Positions 1 to 7,770 of a stretch of 39,103 bases of DNA are shown piece after piece. The notes under the pieces are model-generated. The model was given only the letters and a program-made list of their open reading frames with translations, did not search any database and was not told where the DNA came from. Origin of the DNA: a virus; IMG/VR virus record IMGVR_UViG_3300035698_030246, positions 1-39,103 of that record; one strand, 5' to 3'. The first letter of the stretch is position 1. Each line of letters opens with the position of its first letter. The translations under genes were made by a program, and so were the position numbers.

Positions 1-91
1 TGATGATTCTGATGATTCTGATGATTCTGATAAGTCTGATAAGTCTGATAAGTCTGATAAGTCTGATAAGTCTGATAAGTCTGATAAGTCT
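1..91 (+). repeat. 9-bp tandem repeat coding for Asp/Ser/Lys triplets
   Basis: Ten 9-bp units run from base 2 to base 91: three of GATGATTCT followed by seven of GATAAGTCT. They are in frame with the VWA gene and encode D-D-S and D-K-S triplets, a hydrophilic low-complexity segment. The array starts at or before the window edge, so its true length is unknown. The unit length is a multiple of three, so slippage would change linker length without shifting the frame. Confidence 0.95.
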
Positions 92-1480
92 AATCCATTT
101 CAAGCTTCTTCTATTGATGATTTTGATAGAGCAATAAATAATATTGTAGAGGAAAATAAATATGATAAAATTGAATATATTAATATTCAGGAACTTGATC
201 CAAAAAATGTGGTGATAGATTATAAAAAGTATTTGAAAATGATTGAAAAAATGTTAAACATTTCATCAAATATAGATGATGATTCTGAATTCATATTATT
301 TAGAAATAATTTTTTGCGGGGGAAGAAAAAGGATGTAAATCATTTATGGAAAGAATTTGAATTAAAAAGACAAGGAATGATTAATGAGAATATAAAAATT
401 GAAAAAACTGGTAAATTAAATCCAGATAAAATTTACCAATATATGTATAATGAAAATATCTTCATTAAAGGTGAACTAGTTCCTAAAGGTGTGAATCATG
501 GATTAGTAATCTATATTGATTTTTCTGGATCAATGAGAATGAATAGACGGATTGAAAATGCTATACTTCAAATAATTATTCTATCTGATTTTTGTCGAAG
601 GGCTGGAATTAAATTTGAAATTTATAGCTTTTCAAATAGTTCTTTTTTTAAAGACACAGAATTTTTATGGGAAGAATCAACAATACTTAAAGTATCTAAT
701 AATTTTCATATAGGAGAGCTACTTAGTTATAGAATGAGTGGTAATGAATATAAGAATGCTGTTAATCTTTTGATTAAGGGTGCATATATACGATCATTTC
801 AAATTTTAGTTTATGCTTCAACTACTCCAATTTTCCAAACTCTTTTAACTACTCCTAAGATTGTTAAAAGACTTCAAAATACTGGATGTGAAAAAATAAA
901 TGTAATTTTTCTCACTGATGGAGAAGGTGATTTAGTAATTGATGAGCATTGTCCAATAATTTATGTTGATAAAAAAACTAATAAACAATATTCTAATGAG
1001 ATTTTTTCTTTTAATAGAAAACAGTCTGAAAAGTCACTTTTTTCTTGGGTGAAAGATAAAACTAGAGCAAAAATGATTTGTTTTTTTCTTCAAGATTCTA
1101 TATCTTCTAAAAAGTATCAGATTAATGAAATGCGACAGATTATTATATCTCATTGTAGTGAGAATAGTATTAAAAAATTTATTGGAATAGATGTTCCATA
1201 TTCAGTTACTAGAGCTTACAGTTACAATTATCTTAATGATATTAAGGATTTTTGTAAAAAATCAATCAATTCTTCTGGATTGATTGAAGGAGTTGATTAT
1301 GATTCTATCTTTTTTATTTTAATGAATGATTATGAAAAAAATGATTTTGATGTTTTTACAATCAATGATTCTCATAAAAAGCAGACTAAATCATTGTTAT
1401 TTAAACAATTTAATAATTTTAATAAATCTAAATTTCAGAATCGCATTGTTTTGCAGAAATTTATTGATCTCATTAAATAG
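2..1480 (+). CDS. VWA-domain protein, CobT-like partner of the downstream AAA+ ATPase (5' partial)
   Basis: The reading frame is open from base 2, so the start codon lies outside the window; the GTG at 209 is internal. The visible 492 residues begin with D-D-S/D-K-S repeats. A von Willebrand A domain follows, with the MIDAS motif DFSGSM (bases 518-535, visible residues 173-178), a Thr-containing ASTTPI segment near residue 274 and TDGEGD near residues 305-310. These are the three metal-binding loops expected of a VWA domain. VWA proteins beside MoxR/CobS-type AAA+ ATPases usually act as adaptors or substrate-binding partners. CobT of aerobic cobaltochelatase is one example, but that specific function is not shown here. 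There is no signal peptide evidence because the N-terminus is missing. Confidence 0.8.
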   Translation, partial: DDSDDSDDSDKSDKSDKSDKSDKSDKSDKSNPFQASSIDDFDRAINNIVEENKYDKIEYINIQELDPKNVVIDYKKYLKMIEKMLNISSNIDDDSEFILFRNNFLRGKKKDVNHLWKEFELKRQGMINENIKIEKTGKLNPDKIYQYMYNENIFIKGELVPKGVNHGLVIYIDFSGSMRMNRRIENAILQIIILSDFCRRAGIKFEIYSFSNSSFFKDTEFLWEESTILKVSNNFHIGELLSYRMSGNEYKNAVNLLIKGAYIRSFQILVYASTTPIFQTLLTTPKIVKRLQNTGCEKINVIFLTDGEGDLVIDEHCPIIYVDKKTNKQYSNEIFSFNRKQSEKSLFSWVKDKTRAKMICFFLQDSISSKKYQINEMRQIIISHCSENSIKKFIGIDVPYSVTRAYSYNYLNDIKDFCKKSINSSGLIEGVDYDSIFFILMNDYEKNDFDVFTINDSHKKQTKSLLFKQFNNFNKSKFQNRIVLQKFIDLIK

Positions 1481-1529
1481 ATGGTCAGTGATGTCCTTTA
1501 TAGTCCAAGTAAAAAATTTGAAAAAGTTC

Positions 1530-1558
1530 TTGACTTTTGTTGCCAATATTGGTAGAAT
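1530..1558 (+). promoter_or_regulatory. sigma70-type promoter upstream of the CobS-like gene
   Basis: TTGACT (1530-1535), a 17-bp spacer and TAGAAT (1553-1558) lie in the 129-bp gap before the AAA+ gene. This is one mismatch from consensus in each box. It differs from the conserved promoter cassette of the 30-38 kb region, so it may belong to another temporal class. Confidence 0.6.
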
Positions 1559-1609
1559 ATATAAGTGAGAGTGAAGAGAGACATTAACAGGATTGGATAA
1601 TTTTATATT

Positions 1610-2821
1610 ATGGCAAAAAAGAATCCAACGAATAGAAATCTTTTCATTGAAGCTTTGAAAAAGAGTAGTTGTGCAAATGATAAAACAATTTCTAAGGATT
1701 TTATTCGTAGTCTTGTTAAGGAACAAGGCCTTAATGATCCTTATTGGCTTTTAGTTAAAACTTTTGGTCCTCAATATAGAACTGAGGAAAAGAATTCTTT
1801 TTTCAATCCAATTTTTATTGAAGATAAAAAATGTTATCAGAATAATTCTTCAAAGAAAATTAAGGTGAAAAAAGTACAGAATGTCAATTCTATTAGTAAT
1901 GAAAATGTTACGGTAAATATGGATTCTTTTATAGAAGAGCAATTATATATTCCAGAGAAAGATAAAATGTATGTTAAGTGGGGTAGTTATAAAACTATTG
2001 AAGGTATTATTGATTCGAAAATGTTTTATCCCACTTTCATTTATGGGCTTTCTGGTAATGGAAAAACTCTAATGATTGAACAGGCTTGTGCTTCTCTTAA
2101 TCGTGAAATGATTAGAATTAATCTAACATCAGAAACTGATGAAGATGATTTGATTGGTGGATTTCGTCTTAAAAATGGCAATACAGAATGGGTAGATGGT
2201 CCAGTAATTGAAGCGATGCGACGTGGCGCAATTCTTCTTCTTGACGAAATTGATTTAGCTAGTAATAAGATTATGGCACTTCAGCCAGTATTAGAAGGTA
2301 AAGGAATTTACGTTAAAAAGATGAAAACTCAACATCTTCCACAGAATGGTTTTCAAATTTTTGCAACGGCTAATACTAAAGGAAGGGGTTCTGAAGATGG
2401 CCGATTTGCTGGTTCTCAAATATTGAATGAATCATTTTTGGAAAGGTTTTCTATTACAATTGAACAAGAATATCCCCCAGAAGTAGTTGAAAAAAAGATT
2501 TTGAATCAAATTATTAAAAAGTTTGAAAATGTTTCTGATATTGTTTTTCCAGTAGATCATTTAACAAAGTGGGCTTTTGTAATTCGAAAAGCTTTTTCAG
2601 CTGGTTCTATTGATGAAATTATTTCAACTCGGCGTTTAGTACATATCATTAATGGGATAGCAGCATTTGGAGATTCTAAAACAGTAATTCAACTTTGTAT
2701 TAATCGATTTGATGATGAGATTAAAGAAACATTTATGTCTCTTTATAGTAAAATTGATGATCAAATTAATAACTCTGAAGAGAATGTTGAAGAGAATGTT
2801 GAAGAGAATGTTAAATGGTGA
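1610..2821 (+). CDS. cobS-like: CobS/MoxR-like AAA+ ATPase
   Basis: This 403-residue protein has Walker A GLSGNGKT at about residues 146-153, Walker B ILLLDE at about 208-213 and a sensor region with FATANTKGRG. These place it in the MoxR/CobS branch of AAA+ ATPases. The approximately 130-residue N-terminal extension holds no motif I recognise. The C-terminus ends in three copies of E-E-N-V encoded by a 12-bp tandem repeat. Related genes are common in T4-like marine phages, where they are annotated cobS after the cobaltochelatase subunit. The VWA gene directly upstream fits a two-protein ATPase/VWA chaperone-like machine. A role in cobalamin synthesis to feed the B12-dependent reductase at 24.8-27.6 kb is attractive but only inferred; no CobN is seen in this window. 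Confidence 0.85.
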   Translation: MAKKNPTNRNLFIEALKKSSCANDKTISKDFIRSLVKEQGLNDPYWLLVKTFGPQYRTEEKNSFFNPIFIEDKKCYQNNSSKKIKVKKVQNVNSISNENVTVNMDSFIEEQLYIPEKDKMYVKWGSYKTIEGIIDSKMFYPTFIYGLSGNGKTLMIEQACASLNREMIRINLTSETDEDDLIGGFRLKNGNTEWVDGPVIEAMRRGAILLLDEIDLASNKIMALQPVLEGKGIYVKKMKTQHLPQNGFQIFATANTKGRGSEDGRFAGSQILNESFLERFSITIEQEYPPEVVEKKILNQIIKKFENVSDIVFPVDHLTKWAFVIRKAFSAGSIDEIISTRRLVHIINGIAAFGDSKTVIQLCINRFDDEIKETFMSLYSKIDDQINNSEENVEENVEENVKW

Positions 2822-2830
2822 AGGATTTTA

Positions 2831-2905
2831 GACTCTAAGGAGACTCTAAGGAGACTCTAAGGAGACTCTAAGGAGACTCTAAGGAGACTCTAAGGAGACT
2901 CTAAA
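2831..2905 (+). repeat. 11-bp tandem repeat array, about seven copies
   Basis: The unit GACTCTAAGGA is repeated six times exactly, followed by a partial seventh, in the gap between the CobS-like gene and the glycosyltransferase. Each unit contains an in-frame TAA and the Shine-Dalgarno-like AAGGA, and 11 bp is not a multiple of three, so the array is non-coding. Similar short blocks (GGAGTCTCTAAGGAGT) occur near 32250 and, diverged, near 34352, both just upstream of strong promoters. Confidence 0.95.
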
Positions 2906-2947
2906 TAATCATTAGGAATGTAAATATTATAGAAAGAGGAATAATAT

Positions 2948-3931
2948 ATGGAAATTAAAATCGATAGAACTGAAATTATGAAGCGTTCTCTTATGATAGC
3001 TACACCAGCATATGGAGGAATGGTTTCAGCACCATATTATATTAGCACTATAGATACCACAATTAAATTAATGCAGCTTGGAATACCATTGAAACATTGT
3101 TTTATTGAAAATGAATCTTTGATAACAAGAGCTCGTAATAATATCGCAGCGATGTTTTTGAATTCACAAGATCAATTTACTAGACTTTTATTTATTGATG
3201 CTGATATTAAGTTTAAGCCAGATGATGTAATTTCATTGCTTGCTATATGTGATGAAAAGAATCCCATTGTAGCTGGTAATTATCCTAAGAAATCGATTGA
3301 TTGGGGTATGATAGAAAAAGCAGTTAATCTTAAAATGCCTACTAATAAATTAGTTGAATGTGCTGATAATCCAGTTTTGAATTTTGTTCCTACGGATAGT
3401 GGTCGTCAAACAATTGATACTTCTAGGCCTGTTGAAGTACTTGACACTGGTACTGGATTTATGATGATTCATAGATCTGTATTTGAAAAGATGCAAGAAA
3501 AGTATCCAGAGATAAGGTATACTCCAGATTATTCTTTAGGTAATCCTGATTTTGATCAACATAAAGAAAAGGGAGTATATGCATTTTTTGATACTAGTAT
3601 TGTTCCAGATGAAACTACTATTGAAAAACATCAAGCTGGTATTAAAAGATATCTTTCTGAAGATTATTCTTTTTGTCGATTGTGGAGAAAAATGGGTGGA
3701 AAGATTCTTGTACTACCTTGGATAAATTTAGGACATCATGGAACTTTTCAATATTGTGGAAATCTTAATACAACTTTAAAAATTAGAGAAACAGAAATTA
3801 TTCAAAAAAATGAAAGTTATGTATATCAAAATGAAAATAAACCACCAGAAGAAAATAATAGTATGTTTTTACCCATGAAAGATGATAAGATTGTCTTACC
3901 AACACTTAATATGGAAGGGAAAGTAATTTAG
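2948..3931 (+). CDS. glycosyltransferase, GT-A fold
   Basis: This 327-residue protein has a nucleotide-sugar/metal-binding D-A-D motif in LLFIDADIKF (residues 84-86). Upstream is a conserved-looking RARNNIAAMFL segment (about 61-71), and GTGFMMIHRSVF occurs in the middle of the chain. This arrangement is familiar from T4-like phage glycosyltransferases that decorate virion proteins or modified bases. The acceptor and sugar cannot be read from the sequence. AAGAGGA lies 8 nt before the ATG. The next gene starts immediately after the stop codon, so the two are probably co-translated. Confidence 0.75.
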   Translation: MEIKIDRTEIMKRSLMIATPAYGGMVSAPYYISTIDTTIKLMQLGIPLKHCFIENESLITRARNNIAAMFLNSQDQFTRLLFIDADIKFKPDDVISLLAICDEKNPIVAGNYPKKSIDWGMIEKAVNLKMPTNKLVECADNPVLNFVPTDSGRQTIDTSRPVEVLDTGTGFMMIHRSVFEKMQEKYPEIRYTPDYSLGNPDFDQHKEKGVYAFFDTSIVPDETTIEKHQAGIKRYLSEDYSFCRLWRKMGGKILVLPWINLGHHGTFQYCGNLNTTLKIRETEIIQKNESYVYQNENKPPEENNSMFLPMKDDKIVLPTLNMEGKVI

Positions 3932-4294
3932 ATGGATGAAAAAAGAGATGAATTTGATAGTGGAGCTGTGAGAGATTCTAAAAAGGGAAAGGGGAGATTT
4001 GATTTAGTGTCTCCAATAGCTATTAAGGAAATAGCTTTGGTTGCTGAAGAAGGAATAAATAATTCTAAATATCCATTAAGAAATTGGGAAAAAGGTATTC
4101 CTCTTTCTAGTTTCTTAGACTCGTTTCAAAGACATTTAAATAATCATTTAATGGGAATGACTGATGAAAAACATTTATCAAGAGCTTTATGGAATATGCA
4201 AGCTTTAGTACATACCTATGAGATGATTCAATTAGGAAAATTATCAAATATTTTAAATGATTTACCAAATTATTCTGATGAACGGAAAGTTTAA
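3932..4294 (+). CDS. dATP/dGTP diphosphohydrolase N-domain-like protein
   Basis: This small 120-residue protein has FDSGAVRDSKKGKGRFDL near the N-terminus, then RNWEKGIPLSSFLDS and RHLNNHLMG...HLSRALWNMQALVHT. I recognise this as the domain often named dATP/dGTP diphosphohydrolase N-terminal (the DUF5664 group), an all-helical MazG-like fold found in many phages. Known relatives remove dNTPs or deliver precursors for modified genomes. Here only the short domain is present. The ATG directly follows the TAG of the glycosyltransferase gene. It lies just upstream of the replication cluster, consistent with dNTP-pool control. Confidence 0.6.
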   Translation: MDEKRDEFDSGAVRDSKKGKGRFDLVSPIAIKEIALVAEEGINNSKYPLRNWEKGIPLSSFLDSFQRHLNNHLMGMTDEKHLSRALWNMQALVHTYEMIQLGKLSNILNDLPNYSDERKV

Positions 4295-4316
4295 TATTTA
4301 AGAAAGGGATGTGAAT

Positions 4317-5003
4317 ATGTCAATGAATCTAAGTGAAAAAACAATTGGAATTTTGAAAAATTTTGGAGAAATTAATCCAAAGATTGCTATTGATGCTGGT
4401 AGTAAAATTCAGACAATATCTCTTGGAAAAAATATTGTGAGTCATGTTACAATTGAAGAAAAGTTTCCAAAAGATTTTGCAATTTATGATTTACCAGAAT
4501 TTTTAAATGCTATTAGTCTTTTTGATAATCCTTCATTTAAATTTGCTGATGAATTTGTTACAGTAGTTGGATCAAATGGAGCATCAATTAGATATTTTTA
4601 TGGAGATCGTTCTAATATTTTTATTCCTCAGAAACAGATAGAAATGCCTGAAGCAAAAATATCATTTAATCTTAGTGGTAGTCAATGGATTGAATTGCGA
4701 AAAGCTTCAAATCTTCTTCGAGTTTCCGATCTTTCGTTTATTTCTGAAGATGGTAAAACACTGTTAGCAATTGCACATAATAAATCTCATATTGATAGTA
4801 CTCATAATTATACTATTAAATTGGGAAAGTCTTCTAAAAAGTGTGCATTGCATGTTAAGTTTGATTCTATGAAAATTCTTCCGCATGATTTTAAGGTTTC
4901 AATTGCTCCAAATGAAAAAGTTATGTGTCTTAAATCATCTTTGAAAGAAAGTGATTTAACTTATTATGTGGCAATGGAACCAGATTCTATTTGGGTAAAT
5001 TGA
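4317..5003 (+). CDS. 45: sliding clamp, DNA polymerase processivity factor (gp45-like)
   Basis: The chain resembles T4 gp45 throughout. It starts with a LSEKTIGILKNFGEINP segment, has FAIYDLPEFLNAISLF near residue 60 and ends YYVAMEPDSIWVN. With the ATG at 4317 the length is 228 residues, the same as T4 gp45; an in-frame GTG at 4311 would add two residues. AAGGGA precedes this ATG at suitable spacing. The trimeric ring tethers gp43 polymerase to DNA and in T4 also activates late transcription. It is followed 15 nt later by the gp44 loader gene, the usual T4-type partner. Confidence 0.92.
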   Translation: MSMNLSEKTIGILKNFGEINPKIAIDAGSKIQTISLGKNIVSHVTIEEKFPKDFAIYDLPEFLNAISLFDNPSFKFADEFVTVVGSNGASIRYFYGDRSNIFIPQKQIEMPEAKISFNLSGSQWIELRKASNLLRVSDLSFISEDGKTLLAIAHNKSHIDSTHNYTIKLGKSSKKCALHVKFDSMKILPHDFKVSIAPNEKVMCLKSSLKESDLTYYVAMEPDSIWVN

Positions 5004-5018
5004 AAGAAAGGATTAATA

Positions 5019-5960
5019 ATGATGAATACAGAATTATGGTGTGAGAAGTATAGACCAAAAACAGTAAATGATTCTATTTTACCAAAAAGCATTAAAAAGA
5101 ATTTGCTTGAAATAGTTCAGAATTCTAATCTTACTAATTTGCTGTTTACTGGATCGGCTGGTACGGGAAAAACAACGGCAGCTAAAGCAATTTGTGAAGA
5201 GACTGATTCAGATTATCTTTTCATTAATGGAAGTATGGATGGTGGTATTGATACCTTAAGAACTACGATTAAAACTTTCGCTTCAACTGTTTCTCTTACT
5301 GGTAAAAAAAAGGTTGTAATACTTGACGAGTGTGATTATATAGGTATTAGTATGCAAGCTGGTTTAAGGGGTTTTATTGAAGAGTTTGCATCAAGTTGTC
5401 GATTTATTTTTACATGTAATTATTTGAACAAAATAATTGAACCTATACATTCTAGATGTTCTATAGTTGAATTTGTTATTCCAGAAAAAGAATTGCAAGA
5501 CATTAAAGCTCAAATGATTCAAAGAACTGTAAAAATTCTTAAAAATGAATCTGTTGAATATGAAGATAAAATTGTTGCTCAGATAGTTATGAAATATTTT
5601 CCAGATTATAGACGAGTGTTGAATGAAATTCAACGAATTTCTTATGGTGGTGAAATATCTCTAGCAAATGTTTCAAATTGTGCAGAAGAATCTATTAAAG
5701 CATTAACTAAGTTAATGCGAGAAAAAGCTTTTGGTGATATGCTTAAATGGGTTTTTGAAAATACTCATAATGATTCTGATAAAGTCTTTAAATCTATTTA
5801 TGAAAGAATGTTTAAGGATTTGGATAATGTATGTAAACCAGAAATTCTCATTCTTCTTAATGATTATCAACATAAAGCTGCTCTTGTTGCAGATCAACAA
5901 TTAAATCTTGCAGCCGCTTTAACTGAAATTATGTCTGTTATTAAGTTTAAGGGAGGATAA
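5019..5960 (+). CDS. 44: sliding clamp loader large subunit (gp44-like)
   Basis: This 313-residue AAA+ ATPase has WCEKYRPKT at the start, Walker A GSAGTGKT (residues 45-52), Walker B VVILDECD (99-106) and the arginine-finger SRC motif (145-147). Its length and order of motifs match T4 gp44 (319 residues). Four gp44 subunits with one gp62 open the gp45 ring and load it at primer ends. The gene sits between gp45 and gp62, as in T4. Two adjacent ATGs (5019 and 5022) are possible starts after the AAAGGA ribosome site. Confidence 0.92.
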   Translation: MMNTELWCEKYRPKTVNDSILPKSIKKNLLEIVQNSNLTNLLFTGSAGTGKTTAAKAICEETDSDYLFINGSMDGGIDTLRTTIKTFASTVSLTGKKKVVILDECDYIGISMQAGLRGFIEEFASSCRFIFTCNYLNKIIEPIHSRCSIVEFVIPEKELQDIKAQMIQRTVKILKNESVEYEDKIVAQIVMKYFPDYRRVLNEIQRISYGGEISLANVSNCAEESIKALTKLMREKAFGDMLKWVFENTHNDSDKVFKSIYERMFKDLDNVCKPEILILLNDYQHKAALVADQQLNLAAALTEIMSVIKFKGG

Positions 5961-6358
5961 TGAGGATGATAGAACTTAATACTTGGAGTTATGTGAAAGC
6001 GATTAATGATCATCAGAAGATTGAAGATAGTAGTAAATATGTTCCATTTATTGTTAATAGAGCATTTGGGTATTATCCAGATACAATTCTTTATGCAAAT
6101 GAATTGAATCAACGTCCTGATATGAGTATTGATATGCAATATGATTATCTTTTTAGTACTATTAGATCTAGAAAAAGATGGTCTAAATGGATTAAAAATA
6201 ATAGTGATGATTCTATTAAGATGGTTGCAGATTATTTTCAAGTAAATTTTAATAGAGCTATGGAAATGTTATCATTACTTTCTAAAGAAGAGATTAATTT
6301 AATAAAGAAAAATCAAAAATTTGGTATTATTGAGAAAACTAAAAAAGGAGATAATTAA
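5960..6358 (+). CDS. 62: sliding clamp loader small subunit (gp62-like)
   Basis: This 132-residue protein matches the T4 gp62 pattern: SKYVPFIVNRAF, an AN-LN segment (YANELNQRP) and the basic SRKRWSKWIK segment. It is shorter than T4 gp62 (187 residues), missing the N-terminal part. It is assigned from this residual similarity plus its position between gp44 and regA. The ATG at 5960 overlaps the gp44 stop by one base. A second ATG at 5966 sits at better spacing (9 nt) from GGAGG and may be the true start. Confidence 0.8.
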   Translation: MRMIELNTWSYVKAINDHQKIEDSSKYVPFIVNRAFGYYPDTILYANELNQRPDMSIDMQYDYLFSTIRSRKRWSKWIKNNSDDSIKMVADYFQVNFNRAMEMLSLLSKEEINLIKKNQKFGIIEKTKKGDN

Positions 6359-6359
6359 T

Positions 6360-6776
6360 ATGATGTGGACAATTGATGATATGATTGAAGTAACATTTGA
6401 AGAGGATGATGATTTTTTGAAAGTTAAAGAAACTCTTACAAGAATTGGTATTGCTTCAAGAAAGGAAAAAAAGCTAATTCAATCTTGTCATATTCTTCAT
6501 AAACGTGGAAAATATTATATTGTACATTTCAAAGAGCTTTTTGCTCTTGATGGTAAACCTTCAAGTATTGATACTAATGATATTGCTAGAAGAAATACAA
6601 TTGCAAATCTTTTATCTGAATGGAATTTAATAAGATTAGTTAATCCTGAAAAATCATCAGATCCAATTGCTATGCTTTCTCAAATTAAAGTTATTTCTTA
6701 TGATGAAAAAGAAGATTGGATTTTGACATCAAAATATACTATAGGTGGAAAACATGGGAGAGAAAGAAATGAATAA
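6360..6776 (+). CDS. regA: RegA translational repressor of early genes
   Basis: The core is strikingly T4 RegA-like: FLKVKETLTRIGIASRKEK, then QSCHILHKRGKYYIVHFKEL, and the C-terminal DWILTSKYTIGGK. RegA binds AU-rich ribosome-binding sites of phage early mRNAs and blocks translation, including the clamp and loader messages in T4. The ATG at 6360, 9 nt after AAGGAG, gives 138 residues; it adds seven residues before the position of the T4 start. The gene overlaps the 3' neighbour by 8 bases. Synteny 45-44-62-regA is the classical T4 order. Confidence 0.93.
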   Translation: MMWTIDDMIEVTFEEDDDFLKVKETLTRIGIASRKEKKLIQSCHILHKRGKYYIVHFKELFALDGKPSSIDTNDIARRNTIANLLSEWNLIRLVNPEKSSDPIAMLSQIKVISYDEKEDWILTSKYTIGGKHGRERNE

Positions 6777-7770
6777 TTTAACATCAGAGAGAAACGAAAT
6801 TAAAATGCTTTTTCCATTTATTGTAAATTATAAAATGAAGAGTATGAGTGAATCAATGAATATGGGTCATAGATTACATAATATTCCTAGAGAATGGAAA
6901 AAGAGTGAAGGAGAAGGTGTAAAAATTGCTATTCTTGATAGTGGATATCCAATTCATAATGATATACAAAATCAAATTATAGCTTCAATAAATTTTACTA
7001 GTTCATTAATTGAAGATTTAGTTTCTGGTCATAGTACTCATTGTGCTGGTATTGTTGCAGCTGAAAGAAATTCTATTGGAGTTGTTGGTATTGCACCAAA
7101 AGCTAAACTTCTTATATCTAAGGTTTTATCTGATAATGGTTGTGGGGATGATATATCAATTTCAAATGGTATAGATTGGGCTGTTTCATCTGGTGCTGAT
7201 ATAATTAGTATGTCTCTTGGTGCTGATCAATCAACTAAACATTATTTTAAGCGAACAGAAAATGCAATTCAAAATGCTCACGAAAAGGGTGTAATTTGTA
7301 TTGCTGCTAGTGGTAATGAAAATTCTGATAAAGTTTGTGTTCCAGCTTGTTTTAAGAATTGTATTTCAGTGGGAGCAATAGATCAAAAGACATTAAAAGC
7401 AACATTTTCAAATATTGGAAAAAATCTTGATTTTGTTGCTGCTGGTGTAGATATTCTTTCAACATATAAAAATAATACATATGCTTCTTTATCTGGGACA
7501 TCAATGGCGACACCAATGATTGCTGGTATTCTTGCACTTATTATTTCTGAACATAAAAATCGAAAGACAGAAGTTTTAACTCCAATAACATGTACTGAAG
7601 AAGCAATTGAACATTTGAAAAGGATTTCAATTGATATAGGAACTCCTGGATTTGACGTTGTTTATGGATATGGATATCCTCTTTTTCGTGCTGAAAGTAT
7701 AAAAGATTTAAAAAGAATTAAACCAATTGGTTTTTGGGGTCGAATATTAAATAAATTGAAGTGGTTTTAA
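6769..7770 (+). CDS. subtilisin-like serine protease (S8 family), probably intracellular
   Basis: This 333-residue protein carries the complete subtilase triad: Asp57 in AILDSG, His88 in GHSTHCAG and Ser245 in SGTSMATP, with oxyanion Asn183 in ASGNENS. No signal peptide is visible. The N-terminal segment (IKMLFPFIVNYK, about residues 11-22) recalls the short pro-segment of bacterial intracellular subtilisins. The ATG at 6769 overlaps the regA stop and has GGGAG 8 nt upstream. Its place between regA and a lysozyme is unusual for T4-like phages, whose prohead protease is unrelated. Possible roles are processing of phage proteins, degradation of a host factor, or a late lysis function; none is proven. 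Confidence 0.92.
   Translation: MNNLTSERNEIKMLFPFIVNYKMKSMSESMNMGHRLHNIPREWKKSEGEGVKIAILDSGYPIHNDIQNQIIASINFTSSLIEDLVSGHSTHCAGIVAAERNSIGVVGIAPKAKLLISKVLSDNGCGDDISISNGIDWAVSSGADIISMSLGADQSTKHYFKRTENAIQNAHEKGVICIAASGNENSDKVCVPACFKNCISVGAIDQKTLKATFSNIGKNLDFVAAGVDILSTYKNNTYASLSGTSMATPMIAGILALIISEHKNRKTEVLTPITCTEEAIEHLKRISIDIGTPGFDVVYGYGYPLFRAESIKDLKRIKPIGFWGRILNKLKWF

Noticed and set aside
209-211. GTG at 209 as the start of the VWA gene
   Set aside because: The frame continues upstream without a stop to base 2 through in-frame D-D-S/D-K-S repeats, and no ribosome site precedes 209.
1397-1726. Minus-strand reading frames across the window
   Set aside because: They lie opposite well-supported genes, are Phe/Ile/Asn-rich low-complexity translations, and lack ribosome sites. 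None resembles a protein family.
2831-2905. CRISPR array
   Set aside because: The units are 11 bp and contiguous with no spacers, so this is a simple tandem repeat. No other spaced repeats or cas genes are present.
3932-4294. Evidence for a diaminopurine (Z) genome
   Set aside because: The dATP/dGTP diphosphohydrolase-like domain is widespread in phages. No PurZ-like adenylosuccinate synthase is seen, and the polymerase is gp43-like, not the Z-phage DpoZ type.
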